Source: JBBIJH01 sp037446075
Lineage (GTDB): Bacteria; Bacteroidota; Ignavibacteria; UBA10030; JAHEZR01
Assembly: GCA_037446075.1 (NCBI GenBank)
Contig: JBBIJH010000006.1
Location: 1 to 44,835 of the forward strand
Length of the DNA stretch: 44,835 nt
Direction of reading: 5' to 3'
Shown here: piece by piece, positions 17,153 to 25,203 of the stretch
Numbering within the stretch: the stretch's first letter is position 1
How the letters are laid out: each line of letters opens with the position of its first letter
Notes under the pieces: model-generated
Database searches by the model: none
What the model saw: the letters and a program-made list of their open reading frames with translations, nothing else
What the model was told of the DNA's origin: nothing
Position numbers and translations under genes: made by a program

Positions 17153-17321
17153 GCCTGGAACCTCCTTTCCCGCCACAAAGTGGTGGCTTCGCCAAAGGGG
17201 CACTTCGCGTCAGCAAATCGCCAGTCCGAGAACGGCCTGGCCAGGTGGTACCGCACCGATGGTGCGGGCTTCTTCTACGGGACTGATTCCAGCAAAGCTT
17301 CTAAAGAACGGACCTCCGAGC
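17153..17321 (-). promoter_or_regulatory. Hairpin-rich leader between rpsP and khpA
   Basis: The 169-base spacer has several potential stem-loops: CCGCACC/GGTGCGG with a 3-base loop (17251-17267), the palindrome CCTGGCCAGG (17236-17245), TGGC/GCCA around TTC (17184-17194) and GCCAC/GTGGC (17172-17187). The last two lie just upstream of the khpA ribosome-binding site. No T-tract follows on the transcribed (minus) strand, so a simple terminator is unlikely. It may modulate khpA expression or mark a processing site; this is inference from structure only. Confidence 0.4.
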
Positions 17322-17786
17322 TTACTCTTTTGGCTGGGCTATCTCCTCGATTTTCTCTTCAGGCCCTTTCGGGGCCGCGTCGGCCCCTACGGGTTCTTCT
17401 TTCTTCGCCCTGCGCTTCAATGCTGCCCGGCGTGCTTTTCGCTCGGCTTCGCGCCGATGCTTCTCTTCCTGCTGTGACTGCCACTTCATGAATTCGGCAG
17501 CAATGGCGGCTTCATCAGCCCCCTTCTTCATCAGTGTCCATTTCAGCCAGATTCCTTTGCGACTCAGAAGGGTTCTTACCGTGTCCGACGGTTGCGCGCC
17601 TTTCCTCAGCCAGTAATACAGACGCTCTTCATTCACATCAAATTCCAGCGGATCAAGAAGAGGTTTATATACCCCTAATGCCTCAATGAACCGACCGTCC
17701 CGTGGCGAGCGTGAATCAGCCGCAACCAATTTGTAGATCGGGACTTTCTTCCTTCCAATTCTTCGGAGTCTTAGATGCACTGCCAA
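17322..17786 (-). CDS. rpsP: 30S ribosomal protein S16 with C-terminal extension
   Basis: S16 is a primary binding protein of the 30S subunit. The conserved core occupies residues 1 to about 82 (LRLRRIGRKKVPIYKLVAAD, then GRFIEALGVYKPL and an RLYYWLRKGAQPSDTVRTLL block). The remaining roughly 70 residues are a charged Lys/Arg/Glu/Ala-rich tail. Long S16 tails are common in the Bacteroidota/Chlorobi relatives, so the 154-residue length is not a fusion error. It follows ffh with a 39-base gap. Confidence 0.96.
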   Translation of the reverse strand: MAVHLRLRRIGRKKVPIYKLVAADSRSPRDGRFIEALGVYKPLLDPLEFDVNEERLYYWLRKGAQPSDTVRTLLSRKGIWLKWTLMKKGADEAAIAAEFMKWQSQQEEKHRREAERKARRAALKRRAKKEEPVGADAAPKGPEEKIEEIAQPKE

Positions 17787-17825
17787 ATGCTTTTTCCTCC
17801 TTGTCTTCTCGACCTTAAGATGTGA

Positions 17826-19160
17826 TCAGCGAAAGCCTGCGGGGACCTTCAACGAATCCAACCTGCGGCCGAATTTTCTTTTTGTGAATTGTTTCATGAT
17901 CTTTTGCATCTCGGTGAACTGCTTCAAGAGGCGATTTACATCCTGCACCGACGTTCCACTGCCTGCGGCAATTCTGCGGCGACGGCTGCCGTTGATGAGG
18001 TGGGGTTTCCGCCGTTCTTCCCTCGTCATCGAATTGATGATCGCTTCGATTTTTCCCAGTTCACGTTCATCTACCTCACCAGCATGCGGCAAACGATTTG
18101 CACCGGGGATCATCTCAAGGAGTTGGGGCAAGGAACCCATTTTTCTCACTTGCTTGAGCTGCCCCAAGAAATCTTCAAAAGTGAATTCACCCTTTCTTAA
18201 ACGCTCCTCCAGCTTCTCGGTCTTCTCGCGGTCAAACTGTTCCTGGGCTCTCTCGACGAGCGTGACGATATCCCCCATTCCCAGAATTCGCGAAGCCATC
18301 CTGTCAGGATGAAATGGCTCCAGCGCATCGAGCTTCTCGCCGACGCTGGCAAATTTGATCGGTTTCTGGACGACAGAACGGATAGAGAGGGCGGCTCCGC
18401 CCCGTGCGTCCCCATCGAGTTTCGTCAGAACAATCCCGTCAAAGTTTAATCTCTCGTGAAACACAAGCGCCGCGTTGACGGCATCTTGGCCCATCATGGA
18501 ATCGACGACGAAGAGGGTTTCATGCGGCTTGACTCTCTCTCTGATCACCTCCACCTCGCGCATCATCTCTTCGTCAACGTGCAGTCTGCCCGCCGTATCG
18601 AGGATGACCATGTCGCGGAGGTTTGCCCTTGCATGTTCAATTGACTCTTCTGCTACTCTTACTGCTTCCGTGTGTCGGTTCACGTATACGGGAACTTGGA
18701 TCTGCTTGCCGAGCATCTCTAACTGGTCGATGGCGGCCGGGCGATGCAGGTCTGCCGCGACTAACAGAGGATGTCCTCCTTTGCGCTTTAAGTGAAAAGC
18801 AAGCTTGGTGGCAAAGGTTGTCTTGCCTGAACCTTGCAACCCGGTAACCATGATAATCGTCGGGGGAAGAGGTGAGAGATGGATCTCGGCGTTCGATTCT
18901 CCCAGAAGTGTCACGAGTTCATCATAAATAATCTTGATAACAAGTTGACCCGGAGTGACACTTGTCAACACTTCACGACCGACGGCACGGCGTTGTACAC
19001 TCTCGATGAACTGCTTCGCAACCTTGTAGTTGACGTCTGCGTCGAGCAGGACACGCCGCACTTCGCGCAAACTCTCGGCTATGTTTGCTTCCGTGAGCTT
19101 GCCTTGGCCTCGGAGTTTCTTAAAGACGGACTCTAACTTTCGTGTAAGATGTTCAAACAT
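17826..19160 (-). CDS. ffh: Signal recognition particle protein Ffh
   Basis: Ffh is the GTPase of the signal recognition particle. It binds 4.5S RNA and signal sequences of nascent membrane proteins and delivers them to FtsY. The 444-residue protein has the N domain (1 to about 95), the G domain with GLQGSGKT at 107-114, DTAGRLHVDE near 190-199 and TKLDGDARGG near 248-257, and a C-terminal M domain from about 300 containing GMGDIVTLVERAQ and the RNA-binding GSRRRRIAAGSGTSVQDVN segment. It heads the ffh-rpsP-khpA-rimM-trmD-rplS-mqnA series. The 209 bases upstream (19161-19369) contain no recognised gene. Confidence 0.98.
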   Translation of the reverse strand: MFEHLTRKLESVFKKLRGQGKLTEANIAESLREVRRVLLDADVNYKVAKQFIESVQRRAVGREVLTSVTPGQLVIKIIYDELVTLLGESNAEIHLSPLPPTIIMVTGLQGSGKTTFATKLAFHLKRKGGHPLLVAADLHRPAAIDQLEMLGKQIQVPVYVNRHTEAVRVAEESIEHARANLRDMVILDTAGRLHVDEEMMREVEVIRERVKPHETLFVVDSMMGQDAVNAALVFHERLNFDGIVLTKLDGDARGGAALSIRSVVQKPIKFASVGEKLDALEPFHPDRMASRILGMGDIVTLVERAQEQFDREKTEKLEERLRKGEFTFEDFLGQLKQVRKMGSLPQLLEMIPGANRLPHAGEVDERELGKIEAIINSMTREERRKPHLINGSRRRRIAAGSGTSVQDVNRLLKQFTEMQKIMKQFTKRKFGRRLDSLKVPAGFR

Positions 19161-19369
19161 AACAGGTTCCGTTCCTTCCGAATCTCCAGAAGGTGTGCAA
19201 ATTTAAGCAATTAAACGGATTTATGCAAGGCATGCGAGCGTGAGAGAAAGACGACCATTGAAACGGCGGAGGAGGGAACTTCCAAAAGGGCGACTAAAGG
19301 TTGTTGGCCAGTGCTAGCCTATGGACATCTTAGGTGAAATCACAATGGAGAAAAAAACTTCTTCATCGC

Positions 19370-20269
19370 TTACCCCGCCTTCTTCAACGCTTCTGCCCCG
19401 CTAACGATCTCGAGCAACTCCTTCGTGATCGCTGCTTGACGCGCCTTGTTGTACTGCAATTGCAGATACTGGATCAACTCGTTGGCATTCTCTGTGGCGT
19501 TATCCATTGCTGTCATGCGCGCTCCCTGTTCTGCAGCGTTCGACTCAAGCAGGATGCGCCACATCTGAAAATTCAGATGTTTTGGAATCAGAGTGTTGAT
19601 GAGGTCTGAGGCATTCGGTTCGTAGATGTAGTCGATGAGGGACGGGAGCTTGCGCTCTCCCGGCGGGGGAGCAAGCTCTTCGGGCGGGATCGGGAGAAGC
19701 TGCTCAATCACAATATTCTGGCGAAGGACAGATTTGAACTCGCTATAGACCACCTCCACCTTATCGAATTCTTCAAGGAGGTAAGCGTCCACGACTCCGT
19801 GGACGATTCGTTGCGCAGTGTGGAAATCTAGTTGACTGAACACGCCGATGTGTTTTCCCGTCACGGCTAGATATCGCTTTGAAAAATAATCGAAGCCCTT
19901 CTTTCCCACAGGAATCACTCGTAATCGTCCCGCAGCCTGGAGGTCCTTGTATTGAGTCGCAATATGCATCTCTGCGGCCCTGACGATGTTCGTGTTGAAG
20001 GCACCACAAAGCCCGCGATCGGAGGTGACGACGATCAGAGCAACTTCTTTCACCTCACGGGCGCGGAGAAGCGGGTGGAGGTGCGGATCGACCTTCGTCA
20101 CAAGGTGGCGGAGTAGCTCGTTGATTTTCCTTGCATACGGCCGGGCGGCCACGATGTTCTCCTGGGCACGCCTTAGCTTCGCAGCAGCGACCATCTTCAT
20201 TGCTTTCGTGATCTGCTGAGTCTTCCGAATCCCAGCGATCCGTCGACGTATTTCACGTAACGTCGCCAT
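19370..20269 (-). CDS. atpG: ATP synthase gamma subunit
   Basis: The gamma subunit forms the central rotor shaft of F1. The 299-residue sequence has the terminal coiled-coil signatures of the family: N-terminal LREIRRRIAGIRKTQQITKAMKMVAAAKLRRAQ (quoted by its key residues at about 4-36) and a C-terminal helix with ATENANELIQYLQLQYNKARQAAITKELLEIVSGAEAL near 255-295. VTSDRGLCGAFN around 81-92 is the conserved Rossmann-like part. It is the last gene of the atp cluster, 3 bases after atpA. No atpD or atpC follows. Confidence 0.97.
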   Translation of the reverse strand: MATLREIRRRIAGIRKTQQITKAMKMVAAAKLRRAQENIVAARPYARKINELLRHLVTKVDPHLHPLLRAREVKEVALIVVTSDRGLCGAFNTNIVRAAEMHIATQYKDLQAAGRLRVIPVGKKGFDYFSKRYLAVTGKHIGVFSQLDFHTAQRIVHGVVDAYLLEEFDKVEVVYSEFKSVLRQNIVIEQLLPIPPEELAPPPGERKLPSLIDYIYEPNASDLINTLIPKHLNFQMWRILLESNAAEQGARMTAMDNATENANELIQYLQLQYNKARQAAITKELLEIVSGAEALKKAG

Positions 20270-20272
20270 CGA

Positions 20273-21817
20273 TCAATACTGAAACGAAGCAAGGAAGGCT
20301 TTTGCGATCGCGTGGAGCTTTGCTGTGAGATCTTCATCGAGGTCTTTCTTCATCACAATTTCCTGAAGTATGTCCGAGTGTTTCCTCTCCATCATTTCCA
20401 AGAACTCCTTCTCAAAGCGGCGGACGTGTTCAACCGGGATATTGTCGAGATATCCGCTCGTACCAACGAAGATGCTGACCACCTGCTTCTCGACGGGGAC
20501 AGGCTCGTACTGTCCTTGCTTCAGTAGCTCGACAAGGCGGGAGCCTCGAGTGAGGAAAGCCTGCGTCGTCTTATCGAGGTCGGAGCCAAATCGCGCGAAG
20601 GCTTCTAGCTCACGGTACTGCGCCAAGTCGAGTCGAAGCCGTCCTGCAACTTTTTTCATTGCCTTGATTTGAGCGTTTCCCCCAACCCGAGAGACGGAAA
20701 TTCCAACGTTGATCGCTGGGCGCACCCCTGCATTAAAGAGCGAAGACTCAAGATAAATCTGGCCGTCCGTGATCGAGATGACGTTCGTCGGAATATAGGC
20801 GGAGACATCTCCAGCCTGGGTTTCAATGACCGGAAGCGCTGTCAGACTTCCTCCACCTAGCTCATCGCTTAGCTTTGACGCTCGTTCAAGCAGTCGAGAA
20901 TGCAGGTAAAAGATATCACCAGGATAGGCTTCACGGCCGGGGGGACGACGAAGCAAGAGAGAAACCTGCCGATATGCCTGTGCATGTTTCGACAGATCAT
21001 CGTAGATCACGAGGGAGTGTCTGCCGCTATCACGAAAATATTCGCCAAGCGTTGCCCCTGCATACGGTGCAATGTACTGCATTGGAGAAGGATCGCTCGC
21101 ATTCGCAGCAATGACCGTGGTGTATTCCATCGCACCGTATTCTTCTAACTTGCTGACGACTTGAGCAACGGTCGAACTTTTTTGGCCAATTGCGACATAG
21201 ATACAATAAACCGGCTGTACTCCTTCGCGCTTCGCTCTGTCCGAGTGAGTGTATTTCTGATTGATGATCGTATCCACCGCGATGGCAGTTTTTCCCGTCT
21301 GTCGGTCGCCAATGATAAGCTCACGCTGACCTCGCCCGATCGGGATCATGGCGTCGATTGCCTTGATGCCTGTCTGGAGAGGCTCCTTCACTGGCTGCCG
21401 GAAGATTACACCGAGAGCTTTGCGCTCCACGGGCATGTACTTTTCTACCTTGATGTGACCTCGACCGTCGAGCGGATGACCCAGAGGTGTAATCACCCGC
21501 CCAAGCATCTGTTCTCCCACGGGCATGGAGGCAAGGCGGCCGGTCCGCTTGACGATGTCCCCCTCCTTGATCAGCGTGCTCTCTCCGAAGAGGATACAGC
21601 CAACGTTATCCTCCTCCAGATTCAGTACCATTCCAAAGACACCGTTCGGGAATTCTACCAGCTCGCTCGCCATCACTTTCGAGAGGCCGTAGACGCGAGC
21701 GATGCCGTCACCCACCTGCAGGACAGTGCCGACATCGTAGATATCGATTTCTTTTTCAAACCCTGAGAGTTGCCTCCGCAAAATCGCCGAGACTTCATCC
21801 GGTCTGACTTCTGCCAT
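20273..21817 (-). CDS. atpA: ATP synthase alpha subunit
   Basis: The alpha subunit is the regulatory nucleotide-binding partner of beta in the F1 hexamer. The 514-residue protein carries the P-loop GDRQTGKT at residues 170-177, the alpha-specific SLVIYDDLSKHAQAYRQ block near 265-285, and the PAINVGISVSRVG motif near 367-379. Its length is normal for the family. It lies between atpH (24-base gap) and atpG (3-base gap). Confidence 0.99.
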   Translation of the reverse strand: MAEVRPDEVSAILRRQLSGFEKEIDIYDVGTVLQVGDGIARVYGLSKVMASELVEFPNGVFGMVLNLEEDNVGCILFGESTLIKEGDIVKRTGRLASMPVGEQMLGRVITPLGHPLDGRGHIKVEKYMPVERKALGVIFRQPVKEPLQTGIKAIDAMIPIGRGQRELIIGDRQTGKTAIAVDTIINQKYTHSDRAKREGVQPVYCIYVAIGQKSSTVAQVVSKLEEYGAMEYTTVIAANASDPSPMQYIAPYAGATLGEYFRDSGRHSLVIYDDLSKHAQAYRQVSLLLRRPPGREAYPGDIFYLHSRLLERASKLSDELGGGSLTALPVIETQAGDVSAYIPTNVISITDGQIYLESSLFNAGVRPAINVGISVSRVGGNAQIKAMKKVAGRLRLDLAQYRELEAFARFGSDLDKTTQAFLTRGSRLVELLKQGQYEPVPVEKQVVSIFVGTSGYLDNIPVEHVRRFEKEFLEMMERKHSDILQEIVMKKDLDEDLTAKLHAIAKAFLASFQY

Positions 21818-21841
21818 AGTTTCTCCTGAAAGATACGGCGG

Positions 21842-22384
21842 TTATACTTTTTCTGTGAACCTCGCCCGCAAAAGCTCCAGTTGGCGAGCGACGCTGGCGT
21901 CAATAATCTGATCGTCCAGACGGACCACAAACCCGCCGAGGATTGACGGATCGATGCGAAAGCGGGGAATCACTCTCTTCCCCGTGAAATTCTCCAGATG
22001 CCCCCTGAGCCGCTCCTGCTGTTCCTCGCTGAAGGGCACGGCACTGGAGACCTCCAGTCGAACGACGCCACGCTTCTCATCAACGAGCCTCAGAAACTGC
22101 TCGGTGATTTCGGGAAGCTCCTTCTCCCGGTCTTTCTCGAGCACCAGGTCGAGAAATTTCAATGTAACTTCATGCACTTTATTTTCGAAGAGTTCTGTAA
22201 GGATGTTTTTCTTCTTTTCCTTCTGGACGACGGGACTACCAAGGGCGATTCGCAGCTCACGATTCTCCTCGAGTGTTTTCCTCACCAGCCCGACATCTCT
22301 CGTTATTTCCTCAATGAGGTTTCCTTCTTCAGCTGATTCCAGAAGGGCGAGCGCATATCTTTTCGCGACTCGGTAGCTTGCCAT
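21842..22384 (-). CDS. atpH: ATP synthase delta subunit
   Basis: The 180-residue delta subunit is part of the peripheral stalk and sits on top of the alpha/beta hexamer. It shows the family pattern: VAKRYALALLESAEEG at about residues 5-20, a charged helical middle, and the C-terminal segment RIDPSILGGFVVRLDDQIIDASV at about 142-164. It lies 16 bases after atpF. Confidence 0.95.
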   Translation of the reverse strand: MASYRVAKRYALALLESAEEGNLIEEITRDVGLVRKTLEENRELRIALGSPVVQKEKKKNILTELFENKVHEVTLKFLDLVLEKDREKELPEITEQFLRLVDEKRGVVRLEVSSAVPFSEEQQERLRGHLENFTGKRVIPRFRIDPSILGGFVVRLDDQIIDASVARQLELLRARFTEKV

Positions 22385-22400
22385 GGTTTTTCCTGCCTGT

Positions 22401-22886
22401 TCAGTTCTTTGGAAGCTCCTGCAAGAAATCGTTGATCAGTTTCCGATGCCGCGCCTCGTCCAGCTCCTCTCCGAGGATCTTCCTTGCAGCCTGGATCGCC
22501 AGGTCCGCTACCTCCTGACGGAGCGCGGCGAGAGCGGCTTCCTTCTCCCTCTCAATCTCTTCCTTCGCCTGGGCGACGCTTCGTCGAGAATCGGCATTCG
22601 CTTTCTCAAGGATTTCCGTCTTGATTTTCTCAGCGGCCGCTTTTCCGTCGCGAATGATCCGCGCGACCTCGTCTTCAGCACGCTGGAGGCTCTTGCGGTT
22701 TTCTTCGAGAAGGCGCTCTGCTTCCTCTTTTGCCCTCTCCGCTCGCTCGATCGAGCTCCGGATACTCTCTTCGCGGTTGTAAAGGGCTTTCAGCAAAGGC
22801 TTCCAGGCAATTTTTCTCAGGATGAAAAGAAGAATGAGAAAAGTAATCGCCGTCCAGATAATGAGACCCGGATTGAGTTGAAGCAT
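22401..22886 (-). CDS. atpF: ATP synthase b subunit
   Basis: The 161-residue subunit b links FO to F1 as the peripheral stalk. One transmembrane helix lies at about residues 8-24 (LIIWTAITFLILLFIL), followed by a long charged alpha-helical region rich in Glu, Lys and Arg (about 35-155), the expected dimeric coiled coil. Only one b-type gene is present, rather than a b/b' pair. It is 17 bases downstream of atpE. Confidence 0.96.
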   Translation of the reverse strand: MLQLNPGLIIWTAITFLILLFILRKIAWKPLLKALYNREESIRSSIERAERAKEEAERLLEENRKSLQRAEDEVARIIRDGKAAAEKIKTEILEKANADSRRSVAQAKEEIEREKEAALAALRQEVADLAIQAARKILGEELDEARHRKLINDFLQELPKN

Positions 22887-22903
22887 TGTATTTCTACTCC
22901 CTC

Positions 22904-23131
22904 CTACTTCAAAGCAAGGATGATACAGATGACCTCTGCAAAGAGGGTCACCCCTTCAATCAATGCAGCGGAGATGATCATTGAGGTTCTCAGATCGCCT
23001 GCTGCCTCGGGCTGGCGTCCGCTGGCCTCCATGGTGGCAGCGGCCAGTTTGCCGATTCCGAACGCAGCTCCGATGACTGCAAGGGCAGCCCCGACTCCAG
23101 CGGCGAGATGGGCGAGAGCAAATTCGGACAT
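22904..23131 (-). CDS. atpE: ATP synthase c subunit
   Basis: The 75-residue proteolipid forms the rotating ring of FO. Two hydrophobic helices flank the polar loop GRQPEA (residues 38-43). The ion-binding carboxylate is Glu59 (ALIEGVTLF). The EGV context lacks the ES/ET motif of Na+-binding rings, which suggests H+ coupling, although this is not proof. The start at 23131 is chosen because an AGGAGG ribosome-binding site sits immediately upstream; in-frame codons further upstream overlap atpB and are not part of the protein. Confidence 0.97.
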   Translation of the reverse strand: MSEFALAHLAAGVGAALAVIGAAFGIGKLAAATMEASGRQPEAAGDLRTSMIISAALIEGVTLFAEVICIILALK

Positions 23132-23175
23132 TGTTCCTCCTGGTTTAATGTAAGAGTTCAGACGAACTGCAAGAC

Positions 23176-24132
23176 TCAGTGTTCTTGGTGTACCGATAAA
23201 CTGACAAACAGTGAAGACAGCATGGTAAAGATATATGCCTGCAAAAGCGCAATGAAAATTTCCAGCAGATTGATAAACAGAGCAAAGGCGATGGAAACGG
23301 GTGCTATCGCGACCGACTTGAAGATAAAGATGAGGGAGATCAAGGACAGAATGACAATGTGGCCAGCCGTCATGTTGGCAAAGAGACGAATGCAAAGAGC
23401 GAATGGTTTGGTGAAGAGTCCGATGAACTCAACAACGATCATCACGGGGAGAACGAAGATGGGGATTCCCGGCGGCACGAGTCCACGAAAGTACCCAATG
23501 AGTCCATGCTTCCAGATTCCAGCTCCCTGAATGACAAGGAAAGAAATACCCGCGAGGCCGGCGGTTACACTCACATTCCCCGTCGCGGTTGAGCCGTACG
23601 GCACAAGGCCAAGCAGATTACATGTCAGGATGAAGAAAAAGATTGTCAGGAAAAACGGGAGGAAGCGAATCCCCTCTTTGCCAATCGTCGGAAGAACAAC
23701 CTCGTCGCGAATGAAGACAAGGATCATATCGATGAAGTTTCCGATGCCGTGTGGCACTCGGCTCCTGCTATTTTTCCTTGCAGCGATTCCGAGAATGAGG
23801 ATCAGAACCAATCCGGCAACCCAGAGAAAGACAACGTGCTTCGTGATTGAAAGATCAATTGTAAGCCCAAGGATGCGTACCGGGGTAAACTGCGGAAGGT
23901 GAATTGTGGCCAGGGGCTCAAGGTTAATCTCCTGCGAGTCTGAGACTTCTTGGATGATCCAGTTTCCCCCACTGTCCGTGGCGTGTGTGTCGTGTGCCAC
24001 AGACATTGTCTGGCCTACAGTCGCAGTGTCTGGCCCGACATGTTTCTCTCCTTCGTGAGACTCGCCGGAGTCCTGTGGTGAGGACGAAAAGACGGCAAGG
24101 GATAAGAAAAGCGTTACAGCGAAGAGGTTCAT
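23176..24132 (-). CDS. atpB: ATP synthase a subunit
   Basis: Subunit a provides the ion half-channels next to the c ring. The 318-residue protein begins with a signal-like helix and a long His/Asp/Glu-rich extracytoplasmic segment (to about residue 75), a layout common in the FCB lineages, followed by five or six transmembrane helices. The essential arginine is Arg249 in FALCIRLFANMTAGH. Its start overlaps the stop of the upstream atpI-like gene by 4 bases (ATGA), showing translational coupling. Confidence 0.97.
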   Translation of the reverse strand: MNLFAVTLFLSLAVFSSSPQDSGESHEGEKHVGPDTATVGQTMSVAHDTHATDSGGNWIIQEVSDSQEINLEPLATIHLPQFTPVRILGLTIDLSITKHVVFLWVAGLVLILILGIAARKNSRSRVPHGIGNFIDMILVFIRDEVVLPTIGKEGIRFLPFFLTIFFFILTCNLLGLVPYGSTATGNVSVTAGLAGISFLVIQGAGIWKHGLIGYFRGLVPPGIPIFVLPVMIVVEFIGLFTKPFALCIRLFANMTAGHIVILSLISLIFIFKSVAIAPVSIAFALFINLLEIFIALLQAYIFTMLSSLFVSLSVHQEH

Positions 24133-24521
24133 GAGAGCTTTTTCTTCACCGAAGTTTTCTTGTTCACAAACATGATCTCGAGAATCACGAAGAGGAAATA
24201 GAAAAAGAAAAGAGAGGCTGTCAAGCTATACACATGGAAATGAAAGAATTTAATGAGAACAACGACTACAGCCGCGATGAGCAACAGACGTATGCCCATT
24301 CCTCCAAGGATCACTTTCAGAAAAGTTACACTCGGTTTCTCAAAGGCGTACTCAATGGAAATATAGCCTCCAAGAACATTCAAGAAGCTGATAAGAGCCC
24401 CAGCAATGAAGCCCGCCGTTACCTCCCGATCACCTAGCCGATATAGTGGATAGATCGACAGCAGCGCTGCGATGAGAAGCACCAGCCCGATCCTCATCGG
24501 AAATGTCGGGTGTAACTTCAT
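24129..24521 (-). CDS. atpI: AtpI-like ATP synthase-associated membrane protein
   Basis: This 130-residue protein has four predicted hydrophobic helices (about residues 10-26, 36-54, 71-90, 96-118) and a basic C-terminus (KKTSVKKKLS). Its place between atpZ and atpB, with overlaps at both ends, matches the ATP synthase I family, which assists c-ring assembly or Mg2+ supply. The sequence family is divergent and the symbol rests mostly on size, topology and context. Confidence 0.75.
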   Translation of the reverse strand: MKLHPTFPMRIGLVLLIAALLSIYPLYRLGDREVTAGFIAGALISFLNVLGGYISIEYAFEKPSVTFLKVILGGMGIRLLLIAAVVVVLIKFFHFHVYSLTASLFFFYFLFVILEIMFVNKKTSVKKKLS

Positions 24522-24808
24522 TATCTACGTTTTCCTTCACCTATTTGCTGCTTTTGTTTTCTGCTGAGACTTATGACTGTTCGGATAAAGTTGTACAATC
24601 CAGCAGTGGCTCCTAAGAGTGCTGCGATGACTAAGAGCCACGGACTTGTGTCTAGGACGCGGTCGAGCCAGTGACCGATGAGAGCGAAGATGACGACGGT
24701 GGCAGCAAGTTGGATGCCCAACCCAAGATACGGGGCTACATCTCGATAGGTCCTCGCGAGGGTTCCAAATCCTGTGGAAGGTTGCTTTTGATCATCTTGG
24801 GAGCCCAT
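24521..24808 (-). CDS. atpZ: AtpZ/AtpI family protein
   Basis: The 95-residue protein has two transmembrane helices (about residues 29-47 and 55-73) separated by a short loop with GHWLDRVLDTSPW, the typical signature of the AtpZ family. The family is encoded at the front of atp operons and is linked to assembly or divalent cation supply. Its stop codon shares one base with the start of the following atpI-like gene. It follows the bactofilin gene with a gap of only 15 bases. Confidence 0.85.
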   Translation of the reverse strand: MGSQDDQKQPSTGFGTLARTYRDVAPYLGLGIQLAATVVIFALIGHWLDRVLDTSPWLLVIAALLGATAGLYNFIRTVISLSRKQKQQIGEGKRR

Positions 24809-24823
24809 ACGACGTACAAGAAT

Positions 24824-25192
24824 TCAAGCTTTTGTCGCCGGAGGCGGAGCTTTTGCATCGCTCATCGTGCACTTGCCGTCGAAGATGGCGCCTTCATCGA
24901 TCACGAGCTTCGCTGCTCGAATGTCCCCTTTGACGATCGCCTTCGATTCAAACACCAGCTTCTCTGATGCCATGACCGTACCGCGAAGGTTCCCGCCGAT
25001 CGTGATGTTTTTCGCGACAACATTGCCGTCAATATCACCCGTGCCTCCCACAGCAAGGCTTTCTCCGGCACTGATTTCGCCGATCATTTTTCCATCGATT
25101 CGGATGCTTCCTTGAGTTTTGATCTTTCCCTCAACTGTTGTTCCGGCGCCGATGAAGTTTAGTTCCTTGATGGAATCATTCTTGACCGCCAC
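24824..25192 (-). CDS. Bactofilin (polymer-forming cytoskeletal protein)
   Basis: The 122-residue protein consists mainly of short repeated hydrophobic turns (FIGAGTTVEGKIKTQGSI, DGKMIGEISAGESL and similar), which form the right-handed beta-helix of bactofilins. Bactofilins polymerise without nucleotides into membrane-associated filaments that position cell-wall enzymes. The flanks are short: a Lys/Asp N-terminus and an Ala/Pro/Lys C-terminus. Directly upstream (11-base gap) is an M23 peptidase, a recurrent partner of bactofilins. The ATP synthase genes follow with almost no gap. Confidence 0.93.
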   Translation of the reverse strand: MAVKNDSIKELNFIGAGTTVEGKIKTQGSIRIDGKMIGEISAGESLAVGGTGDIDGNVVAKNITIGGNLRGTVMASEKLVFESKAIVKGDIRAAKLVIDEGAIFDGKCTMSDAKAPPPATKA

Positions 25193-25203
25193 GGCTGCTC
25201 TCC

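Noticed and set aside
21161..21766. 201-codon plus-strand frame antisense to atpA
   Set aside because: It lies entirely within the clearly identified atpA gene and its translation has no recognised family; long antisense frames are common opposite conserved genes.
22383..23153. 256-codon plus-strand frame antisense to atpF and atpE
   Set aside because: It overlaps well-supported ATP synthase genes on the other strand, and its protein has no recognisable domain.
23132..23395. Long N-terminal extension of atpE
   Set aside because: It overlaps atpB and lies ahead of a strong ribosome-binding site and the normal 75-residue c subunit; the extra codons are not translated as part of atpE.
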